Source: Streptomyces atratus (GTDB lineage Bacteria; Actinomycetota; Actinomycetes; Streptomycetales; Streptomycetaceae). From it: a DNA stretch of 64,000 nucleotides. The position numbers and the translations under genes were made by a program. The DNA lies in assembly GCF_900119365.1 (NCBI RefSeq), contig NZ_FPJO01000032.1, positions 1 to 64,000 of the forward strand, written 5' to 3'. Below, piece after piece: positions 51,418 through 59,865 of the stretch. Below the pieces are notes generated by a model. That model searched no databases. It was given only the letters and a program-made list of their open reading frames with translations, and was not told where the DNA came from. Positions within the stretch are counted from its first letter, which is position 1; the number at the start of each line of letters is the position of its first letter.

Positions 51418-52724
51418 GCCAGCGGGTCGATGTCCGATCCGTAGCCGGGGCCGGTGCGGATCTCGAAGTGCAGGTGCGGGCCGGTGACGTTCCCGGTGGA
51501 GCCGGAGCGGGCTATCCGCTGGCCCGCGGAGACGTGCCGGCCCTCACGCACATGCAGCGCGGACAAGTGGGCGTACTGGCTGTACTTGCCGTCGCTGTGC
51601 CGGATGACGACCTGGTAGCCGTACGCCCCGCCCCAGCCCGCCGAGACGACCGTGCCGGAGGCCACCGCCCTGATCGACGTGCCGGTCGGGACGGGGAAGT
51701 CGACCCCGGTGTGATAGCCGCTGGCCCAGGAACCGGCCTGGTGGTACGGGGTTCCGATGCCGGCCGCCACGGGGGCGACGAGACCGGAGTGCTTCTCCGT
51801 CCGCTCCTTCGGACGGTGGCTCTCGGTCTTCTTCGGATGCGGTTTCGGCTTCGCGGTTTCGTGGTGCGGCTTCGCCACCTGGTGCTGGGGCTTGGCCGCT
51901 TGGTGCCGCGGCTTCGCCGCCTGATGCTGCGACGCGACCGGTCGCTGCTTCGGCGCGGTGGCCGTCCGGGGCTTCGGCTCGGCCTTCTGCTTCGCCTGCG
52001 CGGGCGTGCCCGTCCGGGGCACCGTCCTCGGCGACCGGGCCGTGTCCAGGCTCAGGCGCTGGCCGGGCAGGATGAGGTCCGGGTCGTCACCCACGACCTC
52101 GCGGTTCTGTGTGTAGAGGTGCTGCCAGCCGCCCCGGACGCGCTTCGTCGCCGCGATCGCGGAGAGCGAGTCGCCGCGTGCCACGGTGTACGACTCGCGC
52201 TTGCCGGGCACGGTGGTCGGCGTGGCGGGTGCGGAGGCGCGCTTCGTCGTCGGCTTCCCCGCGGCGCTCTTGCCGGGGGCGGCCTTGCCGGGCGTCCGCA
52301 CCTGACCGGTCCGCTGCGACTGCGGGTTGATGTCGGTGGTGTCCCCGCCGCTCGTCAGCCCCGCCTTGGTCGAGCAGCCCGGCCATGCTCCCGGTCCCTG
52401 TGCGTCGAGCACCTTCTCGGCGATGGCGATCTGCTCGTCCTTGGTGGCCAGATCGGCGCGCGGGGCGTAGACCGTGCCTCCGTACGCCGCCCAGGTCGAA
52501 CGGCTGAACTGCAGCCCGCCGAAGTAGCCGTTGCCGTTGTTGATGTGCCAGTTGCCGGTGGACTCGCAGACGGCGACCTTCTCCCAGACATCCGTCGAGG
52601 CGGCGCCCGCCGATGCGGCTGCGATGAGCGGGAGCGCGATGCCCGCACCGCCAGCGGTGACCGTGAGCGAGGCACGGTTGATCCGGCTGGGCTGATATCT
52701 GCGGTGCCGTCCGTTCGCGGCCAT
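51387..52724 (-). CDS. Secreted Rpf-LysM-M23 cell-wall hydrolase
   Basis: A 445-residue exported protein with three wall-acting modules. After a signal peptide (about 17-42) comes an Rpf/transglycosylase domain (about 43-118: VWEKVAVCESTGNWHINNGNGYFGGLQFSRSTWAAYGG with the catalytic Glu), a LysM repeat (about 178-228: YTVARGDSLSAIAATKRVRGGWQHLY), a His/Lys/Pro-rich linker of degenerate KPxHQxAKP repeats, and an M23 endopeptidase (about 330-440: GYHTGVDFPVPTGT and HLHFEIRTG metal ligands). It would cleave both glycan strands and peptide bridges. GGGGGAG before ATG 52724 fixes the start. Its 3' end overlaps the DMT gene by 31 bases. Confidence 0.93.
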   Translation of the reverse strand: MAANGRHRRYQPSRINRASLTVTAGGAGIALPLIAAASAGAASTDVWEKVAVCESTGNWHINNGNGYFGGLQFSRSTWAAYGGTVYAPRADLATKDEQIAIAEKVLDAQGPGAWPGCSTKAGLTSGGDTTDINPQSQRTGQVRTPGKAAPGKSAAGKPTTKRASAPATPTTVPGKRESYTVARGDSLSAIAATKRVRGGWQHLYTQNREVVGDDPDLILPGQRLSLDTARSPRTVPRTGTPAQAKQKAEPKPRTATAPKQRPVASQHQAAKPRHQAAKPQHQVAKPHHETAKPKPHPKKTESHRPKERTEKHSGLVAPVAAGIGTPYHQAGSWASGYHTGVDFPVPTGTSIRAVASGTVVSAGWGGAYGYQVVIRHSDGKYSQYAHLSALHVREGRHVSAGQRIARSGSTGNVTGPHLHFEIRTGPGYGSDIDPLAYLRAGGVSV

Positions 52725-52837
52725 GACTTGGCTCCCCCACTGACAGTAGGACACGTCGCAAGCGCCCAACTTATGTGCAGACAAAGGCCGATGACAAGAG
52801 AGCACCCCGTCTCCCCCCGCACCGGCCCGTCCTGCGG

Positions 52838-53560
52838 TCACGGTACGGGCGCGCCCGCCCGGGTGGCGGATCGGCGCCGGGCCGCCGCGTCCACGAGAGC
52901 GGTCATGAGCCGGATGTCCTCGCCCATTTCGGGGTGCCACTGGACCCCCAGCACCAGGCTCTCGTGGTCGGTGAGTTCGATGGCCTCCACGGTGCCGTCG
53001 GACGCGTACGCGCTTGCCGTGAGACCCGATCCCAGGCGGTCCACGGCCTGGTGGTGGTAGGTGGGCACCACGGCCGGCTCCCCGACGGCCGCCGCGTACA
53101 CCGTGCCGGGAACGGGGGTGACGGCGTGTTCACCGAAGACGCCGGTGCCTCCGGTGTGGCCGTCCAGGTGCTGGTGCAGGGTACCGCCGAGAGCGACGTT
53201 GAGCAGTTGCATGCCCCGGCAGATGCCCAGCAGCGGGACCTGCCGGTCGATCGCCGCCTCGATCAGGGCGAGTTCCCACGCGTCGCGTGCGCGGGCCGGC
53301 GGGCCGGTGCGGGGATCGGGCGTCTCGCCGTAGCGTGCCGGTTCGACGTCGGCGCCGCCCGCGATCACCACGCCGTCCAGTGCCGCCACGGCCTCCCGGG
53401 CCGCGTCGGCGGTGTCGTCGGGCGGCAGCATCACCGCCAGCCCGCCGGACGCCCGCACCAGGCGCGGGTAGGAGGCGGGCAGCAGGGTGGCCGGCATTTC
53501 CCACACGCCCCACCGGGCCGGTTCCTCATAGGTGCTGATGCCGATGACGGGCCGGGCCAT
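52838..53560 (-). CDS. Gamma-glutamyl-gamma-aminobutyrate hydrolase-like (PuuD family)
   Basis: A 240-residue class I glutamine amidotransferase-like hydrolase. The nucleophile elbow is PLLGICRGMQLLNVALGGTLHQHL (Cys), and VLGVQWHPEMGED gives the catalytic His-Glu pair. It resembles PuuD, which removes glutamate from gamma-glutamyl amines. Two genes upstream lie a GS-like gamma-glutamyl ligase and its permease, so it would release the final product and glutamate at the end of a gamma-glutamylated amine pathway. It is 108 bases after the permease gene on the same strand. Confidence 0.9.
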   Translation of the reverse strand: MARPVIGISTYEEPARWGVWEMPATLLPASYPRLVRASGGLAVMLPPDDTADAAREAVAALDGVVIAGGADVEPARYGETPDPRTGPPARARDAWELALIEAAIDRQVPLLGICRGMQLLNVALGGTLHQHLDGHTGGTGVFGEHAVTPVPGTVYAAAVGEPAVVPTYHHQAVDRLGSGLTASAYASDGTVEAIELTDHESLVLGVQWHPEMGEDIRLMTALVDAAARRRSATRAGAPVP

Positions 53561-53668
53561 GGAGCCCCTCCTCTGGTTCGTTCGCTGCTCGGTCGCGGTG
53601 CGGCCCCCGCCGCTTACGGACGCGGCAGGGGCGGGCTCGGGGACAACGCCCTTGTGCCGCGGTCCCGT

Positions 53669-55138
53669 TCACTCCCGCGACAGTTCGGCCTCGGCCGCCG
53701 CCAGGGCGGCGAACTCCTCCTCCGGGGCGCTCGCGACGAGGCGGTGGCGGCTGTAGAACGCGAAGTAGGCCAGCGCCACCACGTACACACCGAGAGCGAT
53801 GAACGCGGCGTCGCGGTCCACCAGGAAGGTCGCCACCAGTGCCGAGCATGCCAGTACGAACGCCACGGACGAGGTGAGCGCGCCGCCGGGTGTGCGGTAG
53901 GGCCGTTCGAGGTGCGGTTCGCGGCGGCGCAGCACGATGTGGGAGAGCGCCATCAGCGCGTAGCTGATGGTGGCGCCGAAGACGGCGACGTTCAGCATCC
54001 GGCCGCCGTTGCCGATCCAGGCGGCGAGCGTGAAACCGATCGCGCCGGGAATCAGCAGACCGAGGTAAGGAGACTTGCGACGGTTGGTCAGCGAGAGGAA
54101 GCGCGGCAGGTATCCGGCCCGGGAGAGCGCGAAGAGCTGCCGGGACCCGGCGAAGATCAGCGAGAAGAACGAGGCCACCAGGCCCGCCAGGCCCGCGTAG
54201 TTGACGAAGCGGCTCAGGCCTGTGGGGCCGCCCTTGCCCTCCAGCGCGACCACGAGGGGGTTGCCCGCTTCCTGGATGGCCTTCGCACCCTGGGCCCCGG
54301 TGGCGGAGAGGAAGGTGAGCACCGCCAGTCCCACCAGCACGGTCAGCGAGATCGCGAGCGCCTTCGGCATCGACCTGACCGGGTCCTTGGCCTCCTCGGC
54401 GGCGAGCGGCACGCCTTCGACGCCCAGGAAGAACCACATGCCGAAGGGGAAGGCGGCCCAGATGCCGAGCAGCCCGAAGGGCAGCCAGGACGAGGAGCCG
54501 AACGCGCCGGTGTCCACCGGGATGTCGTCGAGACGGGCCGCGTCGAAATCGGTGAACGCGCCGATGGCGAAGACCAGCAGAGCGGCCACGGCGACGGCGG
54601 TCACGATCAGGCTGAACCGCAGCGCCTCGCCGACGCCCCAGAGGTGGATGCCGATGAAGACGGCGAAGCAGGCGAGGTGGACGGGCCATCCGGAGGTGAG
54701 CCCGAACAGGCCGAGGGATTCGACGTAGTCGCCGATGAACAGCGAGATGGCGGCGGGAGCGAGGATGTATTCGATGAGGATGGCCGTACCGGTCAGGAAG
54801 CCACCCCAGGTGCCCAGGGCCCGGCGCGCGAAGCCGTAGCCGCCTCCGGCGGTGGGAAGGATGGCGGAGAGTTCCGCCAGTGCGAAGACCAGACACGCGT
54901 ACATCAGGCCCATCAGCACGGTGGCCACGGCGAGTCCTCCGAAGCCACCCTTGGACAGGCCGATGTTCCAGCCGGAGTAGTCGCCGGAGACGACATAGGC
55001 GACACCGAGTCCGGTCAGCAGGAGCCAGCCGGCGCTGCCCCTGCGCAGGGTGCGACGGTGCAGGTACTCGTCCGTGCCGGTCACCGCGCCGGCCGCGGGG
55101 CCGGGTGGGCTGGTGGGGGTATCGGTTCCCTGGGCCAT
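53669..55138 (-). CDS. APC-family permease, ethanolamine permease-like
   Basis: A 489-residue amino acid/amine transporter with about 12 helices. The first helices read GWLLLTGLGVAYVVSGDYSGWNIGLSKGGFGGLAVATVLMGLMYACLVFALAELSAILPTAGGGYGFARRALGTWGGFLTG, very like ethanolamine permeases (Eat family), with GDYSGWN in the substrate helix. It is divergent from the GlnA4-like ligase gene and precedes the PuuD-like hydrolase gene. Import of ethanolamine or a related amine for the ligase is the likely role. Confidence 0.88.
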   Translation of the reverse strand: MAQGTDTPTSPPGPAAGAVTGTDEYLHRRTLRRGSAGWLLLTGLGVAYVVSGDYSGWNIGLSKGGFGGLAVATVLMGLMYACLVFALAELSAILPTAGGGYGFARRALGTWGGFLTGTAILIEYILAPAAISLFIGDYVESLGLFGLTSGWPVHLACFAVFIGIHLWGVGEALRFSLIVTAVAVAALLVFAIGAFTDFDAARLDDIPVDTGAFGSSSWLPFGLLGIWAAFPFGMWFFLGVEGVPLAAEEAKDPVRSMPKALAISLTVLVGLAVLTFLSATGAQGAKAIQEAGNPLVVALEGKGGPTGLSRFVNYAGLAGLVASFFSLIFAGSRQLFALSRAGYLPRFLSLTNRRKSPYLGLLIPGAIGFTLAAWIGNGGRMLNVAVFGATISYALMALSHIVLRRREPHLERPYRTPGGALTSSVAFVLACSALVATFLVDRDAAFIALGVYVVALAYFAFYSRHRLVASAPEEEFAALAAAEAELSRE

Positions 55139-55202
55139 GGGGCGCTCCAGATGTGGGTCGACGGCGCTGCGTCGAGGCGTGGGAGGCGAAGAGGGTCTAT
55201 AT

Positions 55203-55226
55203 CAAAGGTTCACCGGCACACCTTTG
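55203..55226. promoter_or_regulatory. Inverted repeat in the permease-glnA4 divergent region
   Basis: CAAAGGT (55203-55209) and ACCTTTG (55220-55226) form a perfect 7-bp dyad with 10 bases between, 65 bases upstream of the permease gene and beside a TATATC -10-like element. It may be the operator of an amine-responsive regulator that is not encoded in the cluster. Confidence 0.5.
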
Positions 55227-55409
55227 TGGAACGCCAGGGGAAAATACAAGAGGCGCGCGTTAAACAGTGGTTACGGATGTGCTCCATGCGCGTGACGGCT
55301 GCACATGACACCTCGCAGGGGCCGATTCACCGCCACCGGACGGCCCTCTTCCCAAGCAATGGTTTCCTGCCATACCTTATGGATCTCGGTGCACCCAAGG
55401 AGGAATCCC

Positions 55410-56774
55410 GTGGCAGACCGCACACCCCCGCTCGCCGTCGAGGAGCTGCGCTCACTCGTCGCGAGCGGCTCCATCGACACCGTCGTCCTGGCCTTTCCCG
55501 ATATGCAGGGCCGGCTCCAGGGCAAGCGGTTCGCCGCCGGGTTCTTCCTCGACGAGGTTCTGGAGCACGGTACCGAGGGCTGCAACTATCTGCTGGCCGT
55601 GGACACCGAGATGAACACTGTCGACGGCTACGCGATGTCCTCCTGGGAGCGCGGCTACGGCGACTTCGCGATGCTCCCGGACCTCGCCACCCTGCGTCTG
55701 CTGCCCTGGCACGAAGGCACCGCGCTGATCGTCGCGGATCTCGCCTGGAACGACGGCAGTCCGGTCGTCGCCGCACCGCGCCAGGTCCTGCGCCGGCAGC
55801 TGGACCGGCTGGCCGGCCTCGGCTACCGGGCCCAGGTGGGCACGGAGCTGGAGTTCATCGTCTTCAAGGACAGCTACGAACAGGCCTGGGACCGCGGCTA
55901 CCGGGGGCTGACCCCGGCCAATCAGTACAACATCGACTACTCCATCCTCGGCACCGGCCGCGTCGAACCGCTGCTGCGCCGCATCCGCAACGAGATGCAG
56001 GCGGCCGGGCTGACCGTCGAGTCCGCCAAAGGCGAGTGCAATCTCGGCCAGCACGAGATCGCCTTCCGCTACGACGAGGCGCTGATCACCTGCGACCAGC
56101 ACGCGATCTACAAGACGGGCGCCAAGGAGATCGCCGCGCAGGAGGGCGTCTCGCTCACCTTCATGGCCAAGTACGACGAGCGCGAAGGAAATTCCTGTCA
56201 TATCCACCTCTCGCTCACCGACGGCAACGGTGACAACGCGATGGCGGGTGACGGCCCGGACGGCATGTCGGACCTGATGCGGCACTTCCTCGCCGGACAA
56301 CTCGCCGCCCTGCGCGACTTCTCCCTGCTGTACGCGCCGAACATCAACTCCTACAAGCGGTTCCAGCCCGGCTCCTTCGCACCGACCGCGGTCGCCTGGG
56401 GGCACGACAACCGCACCTGCTCGCTGCGTGTGGTCGGTCACGGCCGCTCCCGCCGCTTCGAGAACCGGCTGCCCGGCGGCGACGTCAACCCGTATCTCGC
56501 CACCGCCGGACTGGTCGCCGCCGGGCTGTACGGCGTGGAGCACGAGCTGGCGCTGCCGGAGGTCTGCACGGGCAACGCCTACACCTCCGAGTACGAGCGG
56601 GTTCCGACCACCCTGCGCGAGGCCGCCGACCTGTGGGAGGCCAGCCCCATCGCCAAGGAGGCGTTCGGCGAGGAGGTCGTCGCGCACTATCTGAACATGG
56701 CGCGTGTCGAACTCGCCGCCTACGACGCCGCCGTGACCGACTGGGAGCTGCGACGCTCCTTCGAGCGCCTGTGA
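55410..56774 (+). CDS. glnA4: GlnA4-like gamma-glutamylethanolamide/polyamine ligase (glutamine synthetase family)
   Basis: A 454-residue glutamine-synthetase-fold ligase. It joins glutamate to an amine with ATP. Typical features are VLAFPDMQGRLQGKRFAAGFFLDEVLEHG, MLPDLATLRLLPWHEGTALIVADL, GTELEFIVF (metal Glu), AKGECNLGQHEIAFRYDEALITCDQHAIYKTGAKEIA, HIHLSL and KRFQPGSFAPTAVAWGHDNRTCSLRV. The GTG at 55410 follows a perfect AAGGAGGA site. Context (ethanolamine-type permease, PuuD-like hydrolase, aldehyde dehydrogenase, SDR) favours the ethanolamine-specific GlnA4 over polyamine-specific GlnA3; the symbol rests on this context. It cannot be true GlnA because the surrounding genes are all amine-catabolic. 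Confidence 0.8.
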   Translation: MADRTPPLAVEELRSLVASGSIDTVVLAFPDMQGRLQGKRFAAGFFLDEVLEHGTEGCNYLLAVDTEMNTVDGYAMSSWERGYGDFAMLPDLATLRLLPWHEGTALIVADLAWNDGSPVVAAPRQVLRRQLDRLAGLGYRAQVGTELEFIVFKDSYEQAWDRGYRGLTPANQYNIDYSILGTGRVEPLLRRIRNEMQAAGLTVESAKGECNLGQHEIAFRYDEALITCDQHAIYKTGAKEIAAQEGVSLTFMAKYDEREGNSCHIHLSLTDGNGDNAMAGDGPDGMSDLMRHFLAGQLAALRDFSLLYAPNINSYKRFQPGSFAPTAVAWGHDNRTCSLRVVGHGRSRRFENRLPGGDVNPYLATAGLVAAGLYGVEHELALPEVCTGNAYTSEYERVPTTLREAADLWEASPIAKEAFGEEVVAHYLNMARVELAAYDAAVTDWELRRSFERL

Positions 56775-56812
56775 CCTCCGCCCCGTCCCTCACTCCCGAT
56801 CGAGGCCCGTAC

Positions 56813-58201
56813 GTGTCCCAACAGTCCGCACCACACAGCCTGGACATCCTGAACCCGGCCACCGCCGAGGTCATCGCCACCGTCCCGGCCGCCACCGCCG
56901 CCGACGTCGACGCGGCCGTCGCCCGCGCCGCCACCGCCCAGCGCGTCTGGGCCGCGGCGGCACCCGCCGACCGCGCCCGGCTGCTGCGCCGGTTCGCCGC
57001 CGTCGTCGACGAACACATCGAGGAACTGGCCCTCTCCGAGGTCCGCGAGGCCGGTCACACCATCGGCAACGCCCGCTGGGAGGCGGGCAATGTGCGCGAT
57101 CTCCTCGACTACTGCGCGGGCGGTGTCGAACGCCTGCTGGGCCGGCAGATCCCGGTCGCCGGCGGCATCGACTTCACCGTCCTGGAACCGCTCGGCGTCA
57201 TCGGTGTCATCGCCCCCTGGAACTTCCCGATGCCGATCGCCGCCTGGGGCGCGGCCCCGGCACTCGCCGCCGGCAACGCCGTCCTGCTCAAACCCGCCGA
57301 GACCACACCTCTGACCGCACTGCGCCTGGCGGAACTGGCCCTGGAGGCCGGGCTGCCCGCCGGGCTGTTCCAGGTGCTGCCGGGCGAGGGTCCGGTGGCC
57401 GGAGCCGCCCTGGTGGACCACCCCGGTGTGGCCAAGATCGTCTTCACCGGCTCCACCCGGACCGGCAAGCACATCATGACCCGCTGCGCCGATCGCGTGA
57501 AGCGCCTCACCCTGGAGCTCGGCGGCAAGAGCCCCAACGTGGTCTTCGCCGACGCCGACCTGGAGGCCGCGGCGGCCGCCGCCCCGATGTCCTTCCTGGA
57601 CAACGCCGGCCAGGACTGCTGCGCCCGGACCCGCATCCTGGTCGAGCGCACGGTCCACGACCGCTTCCTCGACCTGCTGGCACCGGCCGTCGCGGCCGTG
57701 GTGGTCGGCGACCCGTCGGACGAGAAGACCCAGATGGGGCCGCTGATCTCGGCCGTCCAGCGGGAGCGCGTGAGCGGGTTCGTGGACGTGCTGCCCGACG
57801 GCGTACGGACCATCCTCGGATCGGCGCCCGACGGCCCGGGGTTCTGGTACCCGCCGACCGTCCTCGCCGGGGTGTCGCCGGACGCCCCGGTCGCCGTCGA
57901 CGAGGTCTTCGGACCGGTCGCCGTGGTGCTGCCCTTCGACGACGAGGCGGACGCCGTACGGCTGGCCAACGCGACGGAGTACGGCCTGGCCGGGTCGATC
58001 TGGACGCGTGACGTGGCCCGTGCCCTGCGGGTCGGCCAGGGCCTGCGGGCCGGAAACCTCTCGGTCAACTCGCATTCCAGCGTCCGCTACGCCACCCCCT
58101 TCGGCGGCTACAAACAGTCCGGACTGGGCCGCGAACTCGGCCCCGACGCACTCGCCGCCTTCACCGAAACCAAGAACGTCTTCATCAGCACGGAGGCCTG
58201 A
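56813..58201 (+). CDS. NAD(P)+-dependent aldehyde dehydrogenase
   Basis: A 462-residue aldehyde dehydrogenase. The cofactor and catalytic segments are IAPWNFPMPIAAWGAAPALAAGNAVLLKPAETTPLTA, FTGSTRTGKHIM, LELGGKSPNVVFADADLE (general base Glu), NAGQDCCARTRILVE (nucleophile Cys) and EVFGPVAVVLPFDDEADAV. The GTG at 56813 (MSQQSAPHSLDILNPAT) follows CGAGG and matches the family start. It is 38 bases after the ligase stop. In the pathway it would oxidise the aldehyde formed from the gamma-glutamylated amine. Confidence 0.93.
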   Translation: MSQQSAPHSLDILNPATAEVIATVPAATAADVDAAVARAATAQRVWAAAAPADRARLLRRFAAVVDEHIEELALSEVREAGHTIGNARWEAGNVRDLLDYCAGGVERLLGRQIPVAGGIDFTVLEPLGVIGVIAPWNFPMPIAAWGAAPALAAGNAVLLKPAETTPLTALRLAELALEAGLPAGLFQVLPGEGPVAGAALVDHPGVAKIVFTGSTRTGKHIMTRCADRVKRLTLELGGKSPNVVFADADLEAAAAAAPMSFLDNAGQDCCARTRILVERTVHDRFLDLLAPAVAAVVVGDPSDEKTQMGPLISAVQRERVSGFVDVLPDGVRTILGSAPDGPGFWYPPTVLAGVSPDAPVAVDEVFGPVAVVLPFDDEADAVRLANATEYGLAGSIWTRDVARALRVGQGLRAGNLSVNSHSSVRYATPFGGYKQSGLGRELGPDALAAFTETKNVFISTEA

Positions 58202-58206
58202 GCACC

Positions 58207-58992
58207 ATGACCGACACCACCGCAGTCTGCCGCCGCCTGGTCGGCCGCACCGCCGTAGTCACCGGAGCCGGCAGCGGCATCGGACTGGCCACCGTCCGGC
58301 GTCTGGCCGCCGAGGGCGCGCACGTCGTCTGCGCCGATGTGGACGAGGCGAGCGGCAAGGCCGCCGCCGAGGAGGTCGACGGCCTCTTCGTACGTACCGA
58401 TGTCACGGACGCCGAGCAGGTGGAGGCCTTGTTCAAGGCCGCGTTCGACACGTACGGCTCGGTCGACGTCGCCTTCAACAACGCGGGGATCTCGCCGCCC
58501 GAGGACGACTCCATCCTGGAGACCGGCCTCGACGCCTGGCGCCGGGTGCAGGAGGTCAACCTCACCTCCGTCTATCTGTGCTGCAAGGCCGCCATCCCCT
58601 ACATGCGCCGTCAGGGCAAGGGCTCCATCATCAACACGGCCTCGTTCGTGGCCCGGATGGGTGCCGCCACCTCTCAGATCTCCTACACCGCCTCCAAGGG
58701 CGGCGTGCTGGCCATGTCGCGCGAACTGGGTGTGCAGTTCGCGCGGGAGGGCATCCGGGTCAACGCGCTGTGCCCCGGCCCGGTCAACACCCCGCTGCTC
58801 CAGGAGCTGTTCGCCAAGGATCCGGAGCGGGCCGCGCGCAGGCTGGTGCACATCCCGGTCGGCCGGTTCGCCGAGCCCACCGAGATGGCCGCCGCCGTGG
58901 CCTTCCTGGCCAGCGACGACTCCTCCTTCGTCAACGCCACCGACTTCCTGGTCGACGGCGGGCTCACCGGCGCCTACGTCACACCGCTCTAG
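58207..58992 (+). CDS. Classical SDR oxidoreductase
   Basis: A 261-residue short-chain dehydrogenase. VVTGAGSGIGLATVRRLAAEGAHVVCADVDEA shows the Gly-rich cofactor loop with an Asp that favours NAD+; FNNAGISPP is the NNAG motif, and SFVARMGAATSQISYTASKGGVLAMSREL carries catalytic Ser, Tyr and Lys. VDGGLTGAYVTPL ends the fold. It begins five bases after the aldehyde dehydrogenase stop. It would oxidise the alcohol group of the gamma-glutamylated ethanolamine, feeding the aldehyde dehydrogenase; this order is inferred from context. Confidence 0.93.
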   Translation: MTDTTAVCRRLVGRTAVVTGAGSGIGLATVRRLAAEGAHVVCADVDEASGKAAAEEVDGLFVRTDVTDAEQVEALFKAAFDTYGSVDVAFNNAGISPPEDDSILETGLDAWRRVQEVNLTSVYLCCKAAIPYMRRQGKGSIINTASFVARMGAATSQISYTASKGGVLAMSRELGVQFAREGIRVNALCPGPVNTPLLQELFAKDPERAARRLVHIPVGRFAEPTEMAAAVAFLASDDSSFVNATDFLVDGGLTGAYVTPL

Positions 58993-59030
58993 ACCGTCTT
59001 CGCGGGCTGACGCACGGGACGCACGATGCG

Positions 59031-59075
59031 CGCGGGTGCCGGGGCGGCCGGAAGCCGGCTGCCCCGGCACCCGCG
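59031..59075. terminator. Terminator of the amine utilisation operon
   Basis: CGCGGGTGCCGGGGC (59031-59045) pairs perfectly over 15 bp with GCCCCGGCACCCGCG (59061-59075), and the 15-base loop itself contains GGCCGG/CCGGCT pairing. It is 38 bases after the SDR stop codon. Confidence 0.85.
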
Positions 59076-59086
59076 TGCCTTGTGTC

Positions 59087-59263
59087 TCAGCCGCTGACGC
59101 TCGCCGCTCCGGTCTCGATGTGGCCGGTGTACCGCCGCGACCAGGAGGTGTCGCCGCCGATCGTCACCGTGAAGTCGTACCAGCCCTTGGTCAGCGCCAC
59201 CGCGTTGTCGGTCCCCGCGGGCATGGCGGCTCCCGCCGGCACGCCCGCGCCGAGCGCCACAGA
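59087..59263 (-). pseudogene. C-terminal relic of a phosphocholine-specific phospholipase C
   Basis: The minus frame ending at 59087 reads TDNAVALTKGWYDFTVTIGG, then DTSWSRRYTGHIETGAASVSG, which is very like the C-terminal DUF756-type domain of bacterial phospholipase C (GWYDFTV and RRxxGHIETG). Only about 58 codons remain of some 680; no start or ribosome-binding site is present and the sequence upstream of about 59263 is unrelated. Confidence 0.75.
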
Positions 59264-59388
59264 ACCCCTTCGGTGATCGGTGTCATCTGCCTGCCTTCGC
59301 CGGGTTCGGATGCGTCGTTGTGAGCTCGAAGCCGGGCGTGCCGCGCCGTATGGCCTGACACCAGATCTTTGACGGGAGGGCTACGCAC

Positions 59389-59457
59389 ATGGTTGCCGAC
59401 CTGTCAGTGATGCAAGCGGACCCAAAGGTTCCAGAGGAGATGCTTGCGGAAGGGTAG
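59389..59457 (+). other. Possible 22-residue micro-ORF behind a good ribosome-binding site
   Basis: GGGAGGG (59374-59380) is followed eight bases later by ATG and 22 codons reading MVADLSVMQADPKVPEEM, then LAEG and TAG. The surrounding 59264-59478 has no other coding signal. It may be the start of a truncated gene (its end is only 21 bases before the next relic) or a chance ORF. Confidence 0.25.
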
Positions 59458-59478
59458 CCATCGACCGCCAGCCCGGGG

Positions 59479-59865
59479 TCACCCCAGCGCCCCCTGGAGC
59501 GTCCGGTCGAGCAGGACCGCCCGCAGCCGCTCGGCGAACGCGTCGGGGTCCTCGGTGCAACCGGTGTGGCCACCGGGGAACTCGACGAGCCTGCCGCCCA
59601 CTTCGTCCGCCAGCCGGGCCCCCGGAAGCGCCGTGAGCAGGGTGCGGGAGTCCTGCCCGACGCCGATGACCAACTGCCCCGCACCACGGCGCAGCGCCGC
59701 CGGGTCCGGTACGTAACCGCTGAACGAGCACAGCACATGCTCCAGGAAGCCGCTCCCGCCGGGCATCATCAGCAGCAGCGGCCCTTCGCCGCGCACTTCG
59801 TAGTACAGCGTCGCCTCGGGCACCTTCAGATGTCCGGTGCGCTCCGGCACCGCACGGTCAGCCAT
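59479..59865 (-). CDS. Internally deleted alpha/beta hydrolase
   Basis: A 128-residue frame holding both ends of an alpha/beta hydrolase. The first part, HLKVPEATLYYEVRGEGPLLLMMPGGSG, is the N-terminal strand pair with the oxyanion loop. It then jumps straight to FLEHVLCSFSGYVPDPAAL, GQLVIGVGQDSRTLL and RLVEFPGGHTGCTEDPDAFAERL, the C-terminal region with the catalytic His. The nucleophile elbow (GxSxG) and about 150 residues are missing, in frame. GGGAGG precedes ATG 59865, so it may still be translated, but it cannot be an active hydrolase. It overlaps the TetR gene by eight bases, and in intact form was probably the repressor's target. Confidence 0.75.
   Translation of the reverse strand: MADRAVPERTGHLKVPEATLYYEVRGEGPLLLMMPGGSGFLEHVLCSFSGYVPDPAALRRGAGQLVIGVGQDSRTLLTALPGARLADEVGGRLVEFPGGHTGCTEDPDAFAERLRAVLLDRTLQGALG

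Noticed and set aside
52725..52837. A ydaO c-di-AMP riboswitch upstream of the Rpf-LysM-M23 gene
   Set aside because: Rpf genes in Streptomyces often have one, but the gap is only 113 bases and I could not see the expected conserved elements.
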